DNA from: Desulfovibrio sp. Fe33
Lineage (GTDB): Bacteria > Desulfobacterota > Desulfovibrionia > Desulfovibrionales > Desulfovibrionaceae
NCBI RefSeq assembly: GCF_028532725.1
Contig: NZ_JAQKGU010000009.1
Coordinates: 62,001 to 126,000 of the forward strand
DNA length: 64,000 nt
Direction of reading: 5' to 3'
Every line of letters starts with the position of its first letter. Positions within the stretch are counted from its first letter, which is position 1. The notes beneath the pieces are model-generated. The model saw nothing but the letters and a program-made list of their open reading frames with translations, was not told where the DNA came from and did no database searches. A program made the position numbers and the translations under genes. Positions 17,965-26,349 of this stretch are shown piece by piece.

Positions 17965-18189
17965 GGCCCGGAGAGTAGGGCCGCTTGCGGTCCCAAGTCA
18001 AGGGGGGGGCATGTGTCTTGAAAGACGCGTGGACGCCATGGGGAAAATCAGGCGCTGAAAGCCGCTTCGCGGCAATAGTCGGGTGATTTCGCCTCCGGCG
18101 GACAAGGGCCCGCACCCTTGCATCCCCTGTAAGCGCCTTCGGCGCGGGGTTTTTTCCGCTTCGCGGCGTGAGTTGAATATATGATGTCC

Positions 18190-18226
18190 AAAAAAAAGAC
18201 CGCCCGGAGAGCGGGCGGTCTTTTTT
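18190..18226. terminator. Bidirectional terminator
   Basis: AAAAAAGACCGCCCG, GAGA loop and CGGGCGGTCTTTTTT: a symmetric A-tract/stem/T-tract structure. It ends the minus-strand repressor gene at 18251. Confidence 0.88.
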
Positions 18227-18250
18227 GCTTGGTGCGGATCAGGCCCGGAT

Positions 18251-18973
18251 TTACATCGGGGCGAGGTTCTGCAGCACCCAGATGACCCGGCCGACGGTGC
18301 GGTCGTTCATCTCTTCAGCGGGGATGGTCAGGTCGGAATACTGTTCGTTGTCGGCCTTGAGCAGGAAGGTGTCGCCCTGGTGGAAGACCCTGCGGATGGT
18401 CAGTCCCTGGTGGGGAAAGTGCACCGCGCACAGGTCGCCGTCGGGATGTTCGCTCTGGTCGCGGTCGATGCCGACGAAAGCGCCGCGCGTGATGACCGGG
18501 TCCATGCTCGCGGAATCAACCTTCACCACCAGCAGCTTGGGGCGGCAGAAGGATTCGGGCACGGAAAGTTCCTCAATGGGCTTCGGTTCCCACTCGGCGG
18601 CGTCCTTGTCCGCGCCGGCCATGGTGGAGACGGCGACCAGACGGCCGCGCGAGTTCATCCGGCCATAAGGGGCCGGGGTCTCGCGGAGCAGGGTGTCGGC
18701 CGGGACCTTGGCCTTGTCGGCGTTGATGTAGACGGGCTCCACGCCTTCGGACAGCCAATCCGGGTCCAATCCGTGGCTGCGGTACAGCTTCAGGAACCAA
18801 TCGGCGGGGATAGAGCAGCGGCGCTTGGCGTCCGATATGCTTGACTGGCGAACATCGAGCACCTCGGCCAGTTGGACCTGGGTGCGGGCCCCGGTCGCCT
18901 TCTTTATGCGCTCAAGCGCTTCCTCGAACCACTTGAGCTGCGCTTCGTCACATCTCCGTTTCTTCTTGGGCAT
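18251..18973 (-). CDS. CI-type repressor with S24 peptidase domain
   Basis: A 240-residue regulator. The N-terminal part (about 10-75) resembles the phage CI repressor helix-turn-helix (QVQLAEVLDVRQSSISDAKRR). The C-terminal part is a LexA/CI-type S24 domain with the catalytic Ser in VDSASMDPVI and the catalytic Lys in FLLKADNEQY, so RecA-stimulated self-cleavage is possible. No phage genes are nearby, so it is probably a domesticated regulator. Three palindromes of similar sequence upstream (19071-19155) suggest autoregulation. It is monocistronic and ends at a strong terminator. Confidence 0.88.
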   Translation of the reverse strand: MPKKKRRCDEAQLKWFEEALERIKKATGARTQVQLAEVLDVRQSSISDAKRRCSIPADWFLKLYRSHGLDPDWLSEGVEPVYINADKAKVPADTLLRETPAPYGRMNSRGRLVAVSTMAGADKDAAEWEPKPIEELSVPESFCRPKLLVVKVDSASMDPVITRGAFVGIDRDQSEHPDGDLCAVHFPHQGLTIRRVFHQGDTFLLKADNEQYSDLTIPAEEMNDRTVGRVIWVLQNLAPM

Positions 18974-19070
18974 AGTCGCTCCTTAACAAATGATGGCGGC
19001 ACGTAGTGACTTTCCCCCTATTATCGGAGTAACGTAACATCTGTATGCCGTCCAGTATATTTTATCAATA

Positions 19071-19155
19071 GGGGTAATCCCCCGGACCAGACAATAGGTT
19101 CCGCCGTTTTTCTGCGTATAGGGAAAATCTCCCGGGGACTTTGGGAGAAACTCCC
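19071..19155. promoter_or_regulatory. Three operator-like palindromes upstream of the S24 repressor
   Basis: GGGGTAATCCCC (19071-19082), GGGAAAATCTCCC (19121-19133) and GGGAGAAACTCCC (19143-19155) share a GGGnnnnnnCCC design. Centres are about 50 and 22 bases apart, close to whole helical turns. The arrangement resembles multi-operator control regions of CI-type repressors. It sits in the 280-base region between the repressor gene and the hflC terminator. Confidence 0.55.
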
Positions 19156-19194
19156 GATAATGTCAATGATATCGTTTAAGGTTATTTTTTGCAA

Positions 19195-19229
19195 AAGAAA
19201 AAGGATGTGGCCGTTATGTGACCACATCC
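19195..19229 (-). terminator. Terminator of hflKC
   Basis: On the minus strand, GGATGTGG and CCACATCC form an 8-bp stem followed by TTTTTCTTTT, 25 bases after the hflC stop. Confidence 0.88.
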
Positions 19230-19253
19230 TCAATCAACAGGAGTGTGCTTTTC

Positions 19254-20105
19254 TTATTGAAGGTGTTTCAGGAAGGGACTTTTTGGCGTCAGTATGAATC
19301 TGGTATTCTTATCGAATCCCTGACGATAAGCCTCGAGGCTACGGGTGAATTCGTAGAAGTCGGGAGATTGCCCCAGAGCGTCCGCATAGACTTTGGTCGC
19401 CTGGGCGTCGCCTTCGCCTCGGATTATTTCCGCCTGTTTCCCGGCGTCGGCGAGGATGATGGCGCGCTCCTTGTCGGCGTTGGCCTTGATCTTGGCTGAC
19501 GCCTCCTGTCCCTCGGAGCGGTACTGCTTGGCCTGGCGTTCGCGCTCGGCCTTCATGCGTCCGTAGATGGAGCGGGCGTTTTCGGCGGGCAGGTCGGTGC
19601 GCTTGATGCGCACGTCCAGAACCTCGATGCCGTAGGGCATGAGCAGTTCCTTGGACCGTTCGGTCACCATGTCCATGATCTCCTGCCGTTTGTGCGAGAC
19701 GACCTCGATCAGGGTGTAGCGGCCCAGGGCCACGCGGAGCTGCGAGCGGACGATGTCGTCCAGCCGGGCGCGGGCGCCCTGGATGGTGCGCACCTTGGTA
19801 TAGAACGTCAGGGGATCGATGATCTTCCACTTGGTGTAGGAGTCCACGTTCATGTACTTCTTGTCCGTGGTGGTGATCTCCTCGGGCTTGGCGTCGAAGT
19901 CCAGGATGCGCGCGTCGAAGAAGACCACGGTCTGGACCACGGGCAGCTTGAAGTGCAGGCCCGGTCCGAGGGCCTTGTCCCCGATGGGACGGCCGAGCTG
20001 GATGACGATGGCCTGCTGGGTCTGGTCCACGGTGAAGGCCGCGGAGGTCAGCACAAAGGCCCCGATGATGATGGCGGCGGCGAATATGATGGTCGTTTTC
20101 TTCAT
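19254..20105 (-). CDS. hflC: HflC, SPFH-domain regulator of FtsH
   Basis: Membrane-anchored SPFH (band 7) protein that forms a complex with HflK and modulates the FtsH protease. The 283-residue product begins MKKTTIIFAAAIII, a single N-terminal membrane segment, then the SPFH domain (about 25-190) and a helical region with Glu/Ala/Arg-rich repeats. The ATG at 20105 follows AGGGGAG; the frame extends 12 codons upstream but that would overlap the ribosome binding site. It is 13 bases after hflK. Confidence 0.93.
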   Translation of the reverse strand: MKKTTIIFAAAIIIGAFVLTSAAFTVDQTQQAIVIQLGRPIGDKALGPGLHFKLPVVQTVVFFDARILDFDAKPEEITTTDKKYMNVDSYTKWKIIDPLTFYTKVRTIQGARARLDDIVRSQLRVALGRYTLIEVVSHKRQEIMDMVTERSKELLMPYGIEVLDVRIKRTDLPAENARSIYGRMKAERERQAKQYRSEGQEASAKIKANADKERAIILADAGKQAEIIRGEGDAQATKVYADALGQSPDFYEFTRSLEAYRQGFDKNTRFILTPKSPFLKHLQ

Positions 20106-20118
20106 ATCGAGTCTCCCC

Positions 20119-21189
20119 TTATTGAGCTTCCTTGGGGGCAACCCGGCGGGGCTGCTTGTCCAGGGGGAGATAGGGTACTGATTGCTTCAGGGCGTCGTCG
20201 GACATGACCAGCTTTTCCGTGTCGGGATTGGACAGGAGTGCTTCCATGGTCTCCAGGTAGAGGCGCTCGCGGGTGATGTCCTTGGCCTTGTTGTATTCGG
20301 TCAGCACGGCCAGGAATCGGGCGGCGTCACCTTCGGAGCGGCGAACCTTGGCCTCCTTGTAGGCCAGGCCCGCGTTGACGATGCGGGACGCCTCGCCGCG
20401 CGCCTTGGGCAGGATGTCGCGCTGATAGGCTTCGGCCTCGTTGATGAAGCGGCTCTTGTCCTCGCGCGCGCTCGCCACGTCCTTGAACGCCTCGATGACC
20501 TCATCCGGCGGATGCACGTTCTGCATCTGTACCGCCACGACGGACAGCCCGGTCTGGTAGTTGTCCAGAATACGCTGCATCAGCTCGCGGGTCTGGACCT
20601 GGATTTCCTGCTTTCCGGTGGTCAGGGCGTCGTCGATCTTGCCGTTGCCGATGACTTCGCGCATGGCCGCCTCGCCGGCGTGGGCCAGGGTCTGTTCGGG
20701 GTCGTTGACGTTGAACAGATAGTGTTCGGCGTCCTTGATGAGGTATTGGACGATGAACTGCACCGAGACGATGTTCTCGTCGCCGGTGAGCATCAGGGAT
20801 TCTTCCTTGACCTCGCGGCTGACGCCCTGCTGGAAGCTTTGCGTCAGGGGGCGTCCCACGGACCTGAAACCGAATTCCACACGCCGGATTTGCGTCACCT
20901 TGGGAGTGAGCACGCTTTCCACAGGATATGGAATGTGGTAATTCGGACCTGCCGTGGTGACACGGTTGAACTTGCCGAATTGTTTGACCACGCCGACCTC
21001 ATCGGGTTCGACAATGTAGAACCCGCTGGCGATCCAGAGGAGGACGAGGATAGGAAGGACGAGTTTCCAGCCGGGCAGTTTAAACCTTTTCAGTTTGTCG
21101 AACTGCTCCTGGAAATCGTCGAAGCTCGGCGGCTTGCCGCCGGGGCGCCCCTGTTGCTGCTTTTGTAATTTGTCCCAATCCCAATTCAT
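20119..21189 (-). CDS. hflK: HflK, SPFH-domain regulator of FtsH
   Basis: Partner of HflC. The 356-residue protein begins MNWDWDKLQKQQQGRPGG, a glycine/glutamine-rich leader typical of HflK, then a membrane segment at about residues 45-65 (WKLVLPILVLLWIASGFYIV) and the SPFH domain with EPDEVGVVKQFGKF. The frame is open far upstream, but the ATG at 21189 matches the family N-terminus. First gene of the hflKC operon. Confidence 0.93.
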   Translation of the reverse strand: MNWDWDKLQKQQQGRPGGKPPSFDDFQEQFDKLKRFKLPGWKLVLPILVLLWIASGFYIVEPDEVGVVKQFGKFNRVTTAGPNYHIPYPVESVLTPKVTQIRRVEFGFRSVGRPLTQSFQQGVSREVKEESLMLTGDENIVSVQFIVQYLIKDAEHYLFNVNDPEQTLAHAGEAAMREVIGNGKIDDALTTGKQEIQVQTRELMQRILDNYQTGLSVVAVQMQNVHPPDEVIEAFKDVASAREDKSRFINEAEAYQRDILPKARGEASRIVNAGLAYKEAKVRRSEGDAARFLAVLTEYNKAKDITRERLYLETMEALLSNPDTEKLVMSDDALKQSVPYLPLDKQPRRVAPKEAQ

Positions 21190-21288
21190 AATGACACACA
21201 AGTAGGCATATTGCGTGGGCAGGTCAAGAAAAGCCGAAGGAAAAAGCATTGAAACCGCTGCCGGGGATAAAAAAAGGAGTCGGCCCGC

Positions 21289-21771
21289 ATGGCCCTTGTT
21301 GACCGCATGACCGGACTCTTCCGCCGTTTTCGGTCCTACGTCCTCCGCCGCGAGGTGGAGGTGGTCGGGCAATGTCTCTGTTGCGGCCGGTGTTGCCGGT
21401 CCATCCGTCTTTCCGAGGAAGGCCGCTGGCTGCGGCATGTTTCCGATTTCGAAAGGCTGGTGGAAGAGGCCCCCGGGCTCGGCCGTTTCATCCCCCTGGA
21501 GCGCGACGAAGAGGGATACCTGACCTTCGACTGCTCCATGCTCGGCGAGGACAACCTTTGCATCCGTCACGGGTCCCGTCTCTCTTTATGTAGAAATTAT
21601 CCGTCGAAATCGCTATATTACCAAGGCGGCCGGACTCTCAAAGGCTGCGGCTACACTTTCAGGGCCGTGACGTTTCGCGACGTGTTGCTGGGCCGCAGAC
21701 CTCTCAAACCCGCCGATTTCTCCGCCGAACTGCGCCGGGAAATCGAACAGGAACAAGACAACCGGAAATGA
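21289..21771 (+). CDS. YkgJ-family cysteine cluster protein
   Basis: A 160-residue protein with the CxxCGRCC motif near residue 30 (CLCCGRCC) and further cysteines in FDCSMLGEDNLC, LCRNYP and KGCGY, the pattern of the CxxCxxCC zinc/iron-sulfur family. Function of the family is poorly defined. It starts an operon: its stop overlaps the ATG of the membrane-fusion protein by 4 bases, which is unusual company for this family. Confidence 0.82.
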   Translation: MALVDRMTGLFRRFRSYVLRREVEVVGQCLCCGRCCRSIRLSEEGRWLRHVSDFERLVEEAPGLGRFIPLERDEEGYLTFDCSMLGEDNLCIRHGSRLSLCRNYPSKSLYYQGGRTLKGCGYTFRAVTFRDVLLGRRPLKPADFSAELRREIEQEQDNRK

Positions 21772-22856
21772 AAAAGCTCATATTCATCCTCATTGCGGCG
21801 ATTCTGACCGGGGGCGGCGTCTGGTACTTCACTGCGGGCCAGACCGCCGAAAAAATCAAGGTCCTCAAGACCGACACGGTCAAACGGGGCAGCGTTTCCA
21901 AGGTCCTTGAGGCCACCGGCATCGTCAAGGCCCAGGTGGGCGCGCAGGTCAAGATCGGCGCGCAGGCCACGGGCGTGCTCGAATCCGTGCCCGTCAAGGT
22001 GGGCGAGCATGTGAAAAAGGGCGAACTCGTGGCCCGGATCGACGCCCGCGAGCTCAAGGCGCGCATAGCGGAGGCCAAGGCCAATCTGGACCTGGCCATG
22101 GCGAAGCTCGACTATATGGAGAAGAACCTCCCGCGCAAGCGCACCCTGGTACAGAAGCGCCTCGAAGCCCAGGATTCCCTGGACGTGGCCACCCAGGACG
22201 CTGAGACGGCCCGGTTCAGCGTGGCCGCCGCCAAGGCGAAGCTCGACACCCTCAAAGTCCAGCTTTCCTACACCAGCATCTACTCGCCTATCGACGGCGT
22301 GGTCAGCCAGGTGGCCGCCCAGGAGGGCGAGACCATCGTTTCCGGCCTGTCCGTGTCCAACCTTATCACCGTGCTCAACCCGGAACTGCTCGAAATGTGG
22401 ATATACGTGGACGAAACCGACGTGGGCCGCGTCAAGACGGGGCTGCCCGTGCGCTACACCGTGGACGCCTACCGCGACAAGATCTTCGAAGGCGTCGTGG
22501 ACCGCATCTATCCCGAGCCCGAAATCCGCGACAACATCGTCTACTACCGCACACTGGTCACAGTCTCCCGCGAGCAGGCCGACTTCCTGCGGCCGGAGAT
22601 GACCACGCAGTGTAAAATCATAGTCCAGACCAAGGACGATGTGCTGACCGTTCCCAACAACGCCCTCAAATGGGTCAAGGACCGGCAGGTCTGTTTCCGC
22701 GTGACCGATCCGACCCGGGAACCGGAAGAGGTCGCCCCCAAGCTCGGTCTCGTCGGCCTGGAGAATTCCGAGATTCTCGAAGGGCTGTCCGAGGGCGACG
22801 TGGTCGCCACCCAGCTCGTCCTGCCCGGCGCCAAGGTCGGCAAAAAGGGCCTGTAA
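21768..22856 (+). CDS. MacA-like periplasmic adaptor (HlyD/RND membrane-fusion protein)
   Basis: Periplasmic adaptor of an ABC-type tripartite efflux pump. The 362-residue protein has an N-terminal membrane anchor (about 3-23), a lipoyl/barrel-sandwich domain split around a helical hairpin (about 65-165, AKANLDLAMAKLDYMEKN), and a beta-barrel region. Order adaptor-ATPase-permease is as in macAB. Its stop overlaps the start of the ATPase gene (TAATG). Confidence 0.9.
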   Translation: MKKLIFILIAAILTGGGVWYFTAGQTAEKIKVLKTDTVKRGSVSKVLEATGIVKAQVGAQVKIGAQATGVLESVPVKVGEHVKKGELVARIDARELKARIAEAKANLDLAMAKLDYMEKNLPRKRTLVQKRLEAQDSLDVATQDAETARFSVAAAKAKLDTLKVQLSYTSIYSPIDGVVSQVAAQEGETIVSGLSVSNLITVLNPELLEMWIYVDETDVGRVKTGLPVRYTVDAYRDKIFEGVVDRIYPEPEIRDNIVYYRTLVTVSREQADFLRPEMTTQCKIIVQTKDDVLTVPNNALKWVKDRQVCFRVTDPTREPEEVAPKLGLVGLENSEILEGLSEGDVVATQLVLPGAKVGKKGL

Positions 22857-23554
22857 TGACCTCGGCCATCTCCCTCGACGGGATCACCAAGACCTTCTTC
22901 CAGGGAAAGGACGACGAGACCCGGCCCGGCATCGAGGTCCTCAAGGGCATCACCCTGGAGGTCGCCTCCGGCGAGTTCATCGCCCTGCAAGGCACCTCCG
23001 GTTCGGGCAAGTCCACCCTGCTGCATATCATCGGATTGCTCGACCGGCCCACGGCGGGAACCTATCGCCTTCTGGGACACGACGCCTCGCACCTGGACGA
23101 CGATCAGCAGTCCGATCTGCGCAACAAGGCCCTCGGGTTCGTGTTCCAGTCCTTTTACCTCATCTCCTACGCCACGGCCCTCGAAAACGTCATCCTGCCC
23201 GGACTCTATTCCGGCAGGCCGCGCGGCGAGCTGGTCGCCCGCGCCGAGGAGCTTCTGGACCGCGTTGGGCTGTCCGACCGCATGAACTTCAAGCCCTCGC
23301 GCCTGTCCGGCGGGCAACAGCAACGCGTGGCCATGGCCCGCGCCATGCTCAACAAGCCGCAGATTCTCCTGGCCGACGAGCCTACCGGCCAGCTCGATTC
23401 CACCACTTCAGGCGATATCATGAAGCTCTTTCACGATGTGCACGACGCGGGACAGACCATTGTTCTCGTCACCCACGATGAGGACGTGGCCCGGGAAGCG
23501 GGCCGTATCATCCGTCTGCACGACGGGCGCATCGCCGAGGACGTGGCCGTGTAA
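22856..23554 (+). CDS. MacB-like ABC transporter ATP-binding protein
   Basis: A 232-residue ATPase of the LolD/MacB type. Walker [10 protein letters not shown] at about residue 46, the Q-loop FVFQSFYL, signature [14 protein letters not shown], Walker [10 protein letters not shown] and switch His in VLVTHDED are all intact. It powers export with the FtsX-type permease encoded at 23873. The start is the ATG within the overlapping TAATG. Confidence 0.92.
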   Translation: MTSAISLDGITKTFFQGKDDETRPGIEVLKGITLEVASGEFIALQGTSGSGKSTLLHIIGLLDRPTAGTYRLLGHDASHLDDDQQSDLRNKALGFVFQSFYLISYATALENVILPGLYSGRPRGELVARAEELLDRVGLSDRMNFKPSRLSGGQQQRVAMARAMLNKPQILLADEPTGQLDSTTSGDIMKLFHDVHDAGQTIVLVTHDEDVAREAGRIIRLHDGRIAEDVAV

Positions 23555-23872
23555 CGGGGAAAGGTGTGCCTCCGGCGGCCGGGGCGCTGCCCCGGACCCC
23601 GCCAGGGAACCTTTTGAAAAAGGTTCCCTGGACCCTCCAAAACTTTTTGTGCCGCCTTCGGCGGGGGGAGAGGCAACCTTTCAAAATAAATGTTATTTCA
23701 ACGGATGAACGTTGTAACTTGAACGGGACCAACCCTGCGATTCCCTCCGCGAAGCGGCCCGAAAAGTTTAGGAAGGGAAAGGGGATGGGGGTTCGGGGGA
23801 AGGGGAAAGGGAAAGCCCTTTTCAAAGGGGTTCCCTTTCCCCTTCCCCCGGCCGCCGGAGGCACATAAAAAA
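23555..23872. other. Hairpin-rich spacer inside the macAB-like operon
   Basis: 318 bases without a gene. Its two ends form an 18-bp perfect inverted repeat: 23567-23584 (TGCCTCCGGCGGCCGGGG) and 23846-23863. Inside are two strong hairpins, CAGGGAACCTTTT/AAAAGGTTCCCTG at about 23602 and a GGGGAAAGGGAA/TTCCCTTTCCCC structure at about 23802-23843. It may attenuate or process the transcript between ATPase and permease, or be a degenerate repeat element. Confidence 0.7.
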
Positions 23873-25102
23873 ATGATGCGGACCATAACCAGGGTAGTGA
23901 GCATGGGCTTGGAGGCTGTATGGGCTTTCAAGTTGCGGTCCATATTCGTCATTTTGGGTGTGGCGTTCGGCATCGCTTCGCTGACGCTGATCGTGACGGC
24001 GGTGGACGGCGCGAACCGCAAGGCGCTGGAGATGGTGGACATGTTCGGTCCGGACGCGGCGTTGGTGTTCGGCGGCAATTTCCAGAAGCGCGCGGTGGGG
24101 ATGCGCACGCTGATATTGAGCCGGGACGACGCGGAGCGCATCCGGTCGTCGTTGCCCGGGGCGTATCAGGTGTTGCCCATGCGCGCCAGGGGCAGCCAGA
24201 CGGTGAAGGCGGGCAACCGGAGCTGTCAGGACGTGGTGATTGTGGGAACCTATGAAAATTACTCCCAGGCATGGAACTGGCCGTTGAGCGAGGGGCGTGA
24301 CCTGTCGGCCGAAGACGAGCGCATCGGGGCCAAGGTGGCGTTGATAGGCGAGACGCCTTCGCGTGAGCTGTTCGGGGACGAGTCGCCGGTGGGGCGGGTC
24401 ATGTACGTTTCGGGCATCCCGTTCCAGGTGGTGGGCAAGCTGTCCTACCGGGGCGTGACTTCGGGCGGAGGCGGCGACGTGGACAACCGGATCATCATTC
24501 CCCTGTCCACCATGGTCCAGAGGTACAATTTGGACCGCAAGTATTTCAGGGCGTTGCGGGTCAAGTTCGCGGAGCCGGATTATATGGCCGCGCACACGGA
24601 AAACCTGCGTTCCCTGCTTCGGCATCTGCACCACCTCCAGCCTGAGGAAGACGACGACTTCACCATTCTGACGGCCGACGAGGTGCTCAAGTTCCTGGCT
24701 ATATTCAAGGGCGGCCTGACCATATTTCTGGGTGTGACGGCGGGCATCGCCGTGCTGGTGGGCGGGTTTGTCCTGGCCAATCTCTTTTCCATTTCGGTTT
24801 CGGAACGGGCCGAGGAAATCGGTCTGAAAAAGGCCATGGGCGCGCGCAATTCCGCGATAATGATGCAATTCCTCGTGGAGGCGTGCGCTTTGACCATGCT
24901 CGGCGGGGTGCTTGGGCTGTTCCTTGGGCTGGGGCTTGGTCAATTCCTGTCGCGGCTGGATATCCTGACCATACAGTTTTCCTGGAAGGCTTTTTTCATG
25001 GCCCTGGCCGGATCGCAGGCCGTGGGGCTGGTCTTCGGCCTCAAGCCCGCCCGGCAGGCTGCGTCGCTTGATCCCATTCAGGCGCTTCGCGGCGAGGGGT
25101 AG
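23873..25102 (+). CDS. MacB-like ABC transporter permease (FtsX family)
   Basis: A 409-residue permease with one membrane segment near residue 22-42, a large MacB periplasmic core domain (about 45-265) and three C-terminal membrane segments with the FtsX motif ISVSERAEEIGLKKAMGARNSAI. It forms a type VII ABC exporter with the gene at 22856 and the adaptor at 21768. Unlike E. coli MacB, ATPase and permease are separate proteins. No outer-membrane channel gene is adjacent. Confidence 0.9.
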   Translation: MMRTITRVVSMGLEAVWAFKLRSIFVILGVAFGIASLTLIVTAVDGANRKALEMVDMFGPDAALVFGGNFQKRAVGMRTLILSRDDAERIRSSLPGAYQVLPMRARGSQTVKAGNRSCQDVVIVGTYENYSQAWNWPLSEGRDLSAEDERIGAKVALIGETPSRELFGDESPVGRVMYVSGIPFQVVGKLSYRGVTSGGGGDVDNRIIIPLSTMVQRYNLDRKYFRALRVKFAEPDYMAAHTENLRSLLRHLHHLQPEEDDDFTILTADEVLKFLAIFKGGLTIFLGVTAGIAVLVGGFVLANLFSISVSERAEEIGLKKAMGARNSAIMMQFLVEACALTMLGGVLGLFLGLGLGQFLSRLDILTIQFSWKAFFMALAGSQAVGLVFGLKPARQAASLDPIQALRGEG

Positions 25103-25157
25103 GCTGGGCCCGGCTTCCGGGCTTGCCTCAATTCCGCCCAGACGATAGAGAGCAGCC

Positions 25158-25670
25158 ATGCGCATCAACATCCCCAGAGTGCACGGTTCCACGCCCAAGG
25201 AAAAACTTGTTCGAACCCTTGCGTTGATCCTCGTCTTCGCCGCCGTGATATGGGCGTTCATGAAGAACAACGAGCATGTTGTCGAAGTCCTCAATCAGGC
25301 GAGCGCCGTTTACGACGAGACGGGCGTCCTGACCAAGGACCAAAAGAAGATGATCGTGTCGTTCACGGGAGCCTTGCGGGACAAGTGGGGGATGGAGTGC
25401 CGGATACAGGTCTACGGCGGCGACTTCGTGGTGCCGGACCTGGACGACAAGACCATGTACATGGGGCTTGCGCCCGCCATCGGCGTGGCCGAGCTGCGGT
25501 TTCCCCCGCTCATGCGCAAGGCCCTCGGGCCGCAATTCATAGAGTCTCTCAAAACCACTTTCCTGCTCCCGTCCTTCGAGGCGGGCGACTGGCCCATGGC
25601 CATTCAGGAAGTGCTGGTGGAAATCCTCAAAAAACTCGATTCATTGAACAAGGAGAACAGTAGTGAGTGA
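25158..25670 (+). CDS. Membrane-anchored TPM-domain protein
   Basis: A 170-residue protein with a single N-terminal membrane segment (about 20-40) and a TPM-like domain (about 45-155: [16 protein letters not shown], then [13 protein letters not shown]). TPM domains are linked to membrane-protein quality control or phosphatase activity in other systems; the function here is unknown. The last bases overlap the GTG start of rnhA. Confidence 0.7.
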   Translation: MRINIPRVHGSTPKEKLVRTLALILVFAAVIWAFMKNNEHVVEVLNQASAVYDETGVLTKDQKKMIVSFTGALRDKWGMECRIQVYGGDFVVPDLDDKTMYMGLAPAIGVAELRFPPLMRKALGPQFIESLKTTFLLPSFEAGDWPMAIQEVLVEILKKLDSLNKENSSE

Positions 25671-26148
25671 TCGCGTGACCATGTATACGGACGGTTCCTG
25701 CCTGGGCAACCCCGGCCCCGGCGGCTACGGCGCGGTCCTCATCCACGGCGAATACAAGGGCGAGAAGGCGGACAACTACAAGGAGTTCGCCCAGGGCTAC
25801 AAGCGGACCACCAACAACCGCATGGAGCTGCTCGCCGTCATCGTGGGGCTGACCGCCCTCACCAGGCCGTGCTCCGTGGACCTCTGGACCGACTCCAAAT
25901 ACGTCCAGCAGGCCATCACCCAACGCTGGCTCAAGAACTGGCAGCGGAACGGCTGGAAAACCGCCGCGAAAAAGCCGGTCAAGAATCAGGACCTTTGGCA
26001 GAGGCTCCTGCCTCTTATCGAAAAGCACGACGTCGATTTTCATTGGGTCAAGGGCCACGCCGGGCACCTGTTTAACGAGCGTGTGGACGATCTGGCCAGA
26101 AATGCCGCCTCGGGCAGGGACCTGCTTGAGGACGAGGGTATGGAGTAG
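25663..26148 (+). CDS. rnhA: Ribonuclease HI
   Basis: Degrades RNA in RNA-DNA hybrids. The 161-residue protein has the family signature [16 protein letters not shown] (catalytic Asp), [10 protein letters not shown] (Glu), DSKYVQQAI (Asp) and [16 protein letters not shown] (His/Asp), so the four catalytic carboxylates are present. GTG start at 25663, preceded by AAGGAGAA and overlapping the upstream gene by 8 bases. Confidence 0.95.
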   Translation: MSDRVTMYTDGSCLGNPGPGGYGAVLIHGEYKGEKADNYKEFAQGYKRTTNNRMELLAVIVGLTALTRPCSVDLWTDSKYVQQAITQRWLKNWQRNGWKTAAKKPVKNQDLWQRLLPLIEKHDVDFHWVKGHAGHLFNERVDDLARNAASGRDLLEDEGME

Positions 26149-26276
26149 GAGCCGCCTCGGTCCGGGGCTGATTTTCGCGTCCCCTCCCTTCCGGGCGGGG
26201 GCTGTCCATCGATATATTCAGAAAAATCCTGCGTGTTGTGACGCCGCTTCGAGGAAGCGGCCGGGACAAACGACGA

Positions 26277-26306
26277 CGCCCCCGCCTGCGTATGCAGACG
26301 GGGGCG
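26277..26306. terminator. Hairpin between rnhA and the APC permease
   Basis: CGCCCCCG and CGGGGGCG flank the self-complementary CTGCGTATGCAG. Only weak T-tracts. It separates convergent rnhA and the minus-strand permease gene. Confidence 0.6.
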
Positions 26307-26349
26307 ATATTGTTCGGCGGGCGGTAGAGGCTTGCCGATGAAGCTGTTG

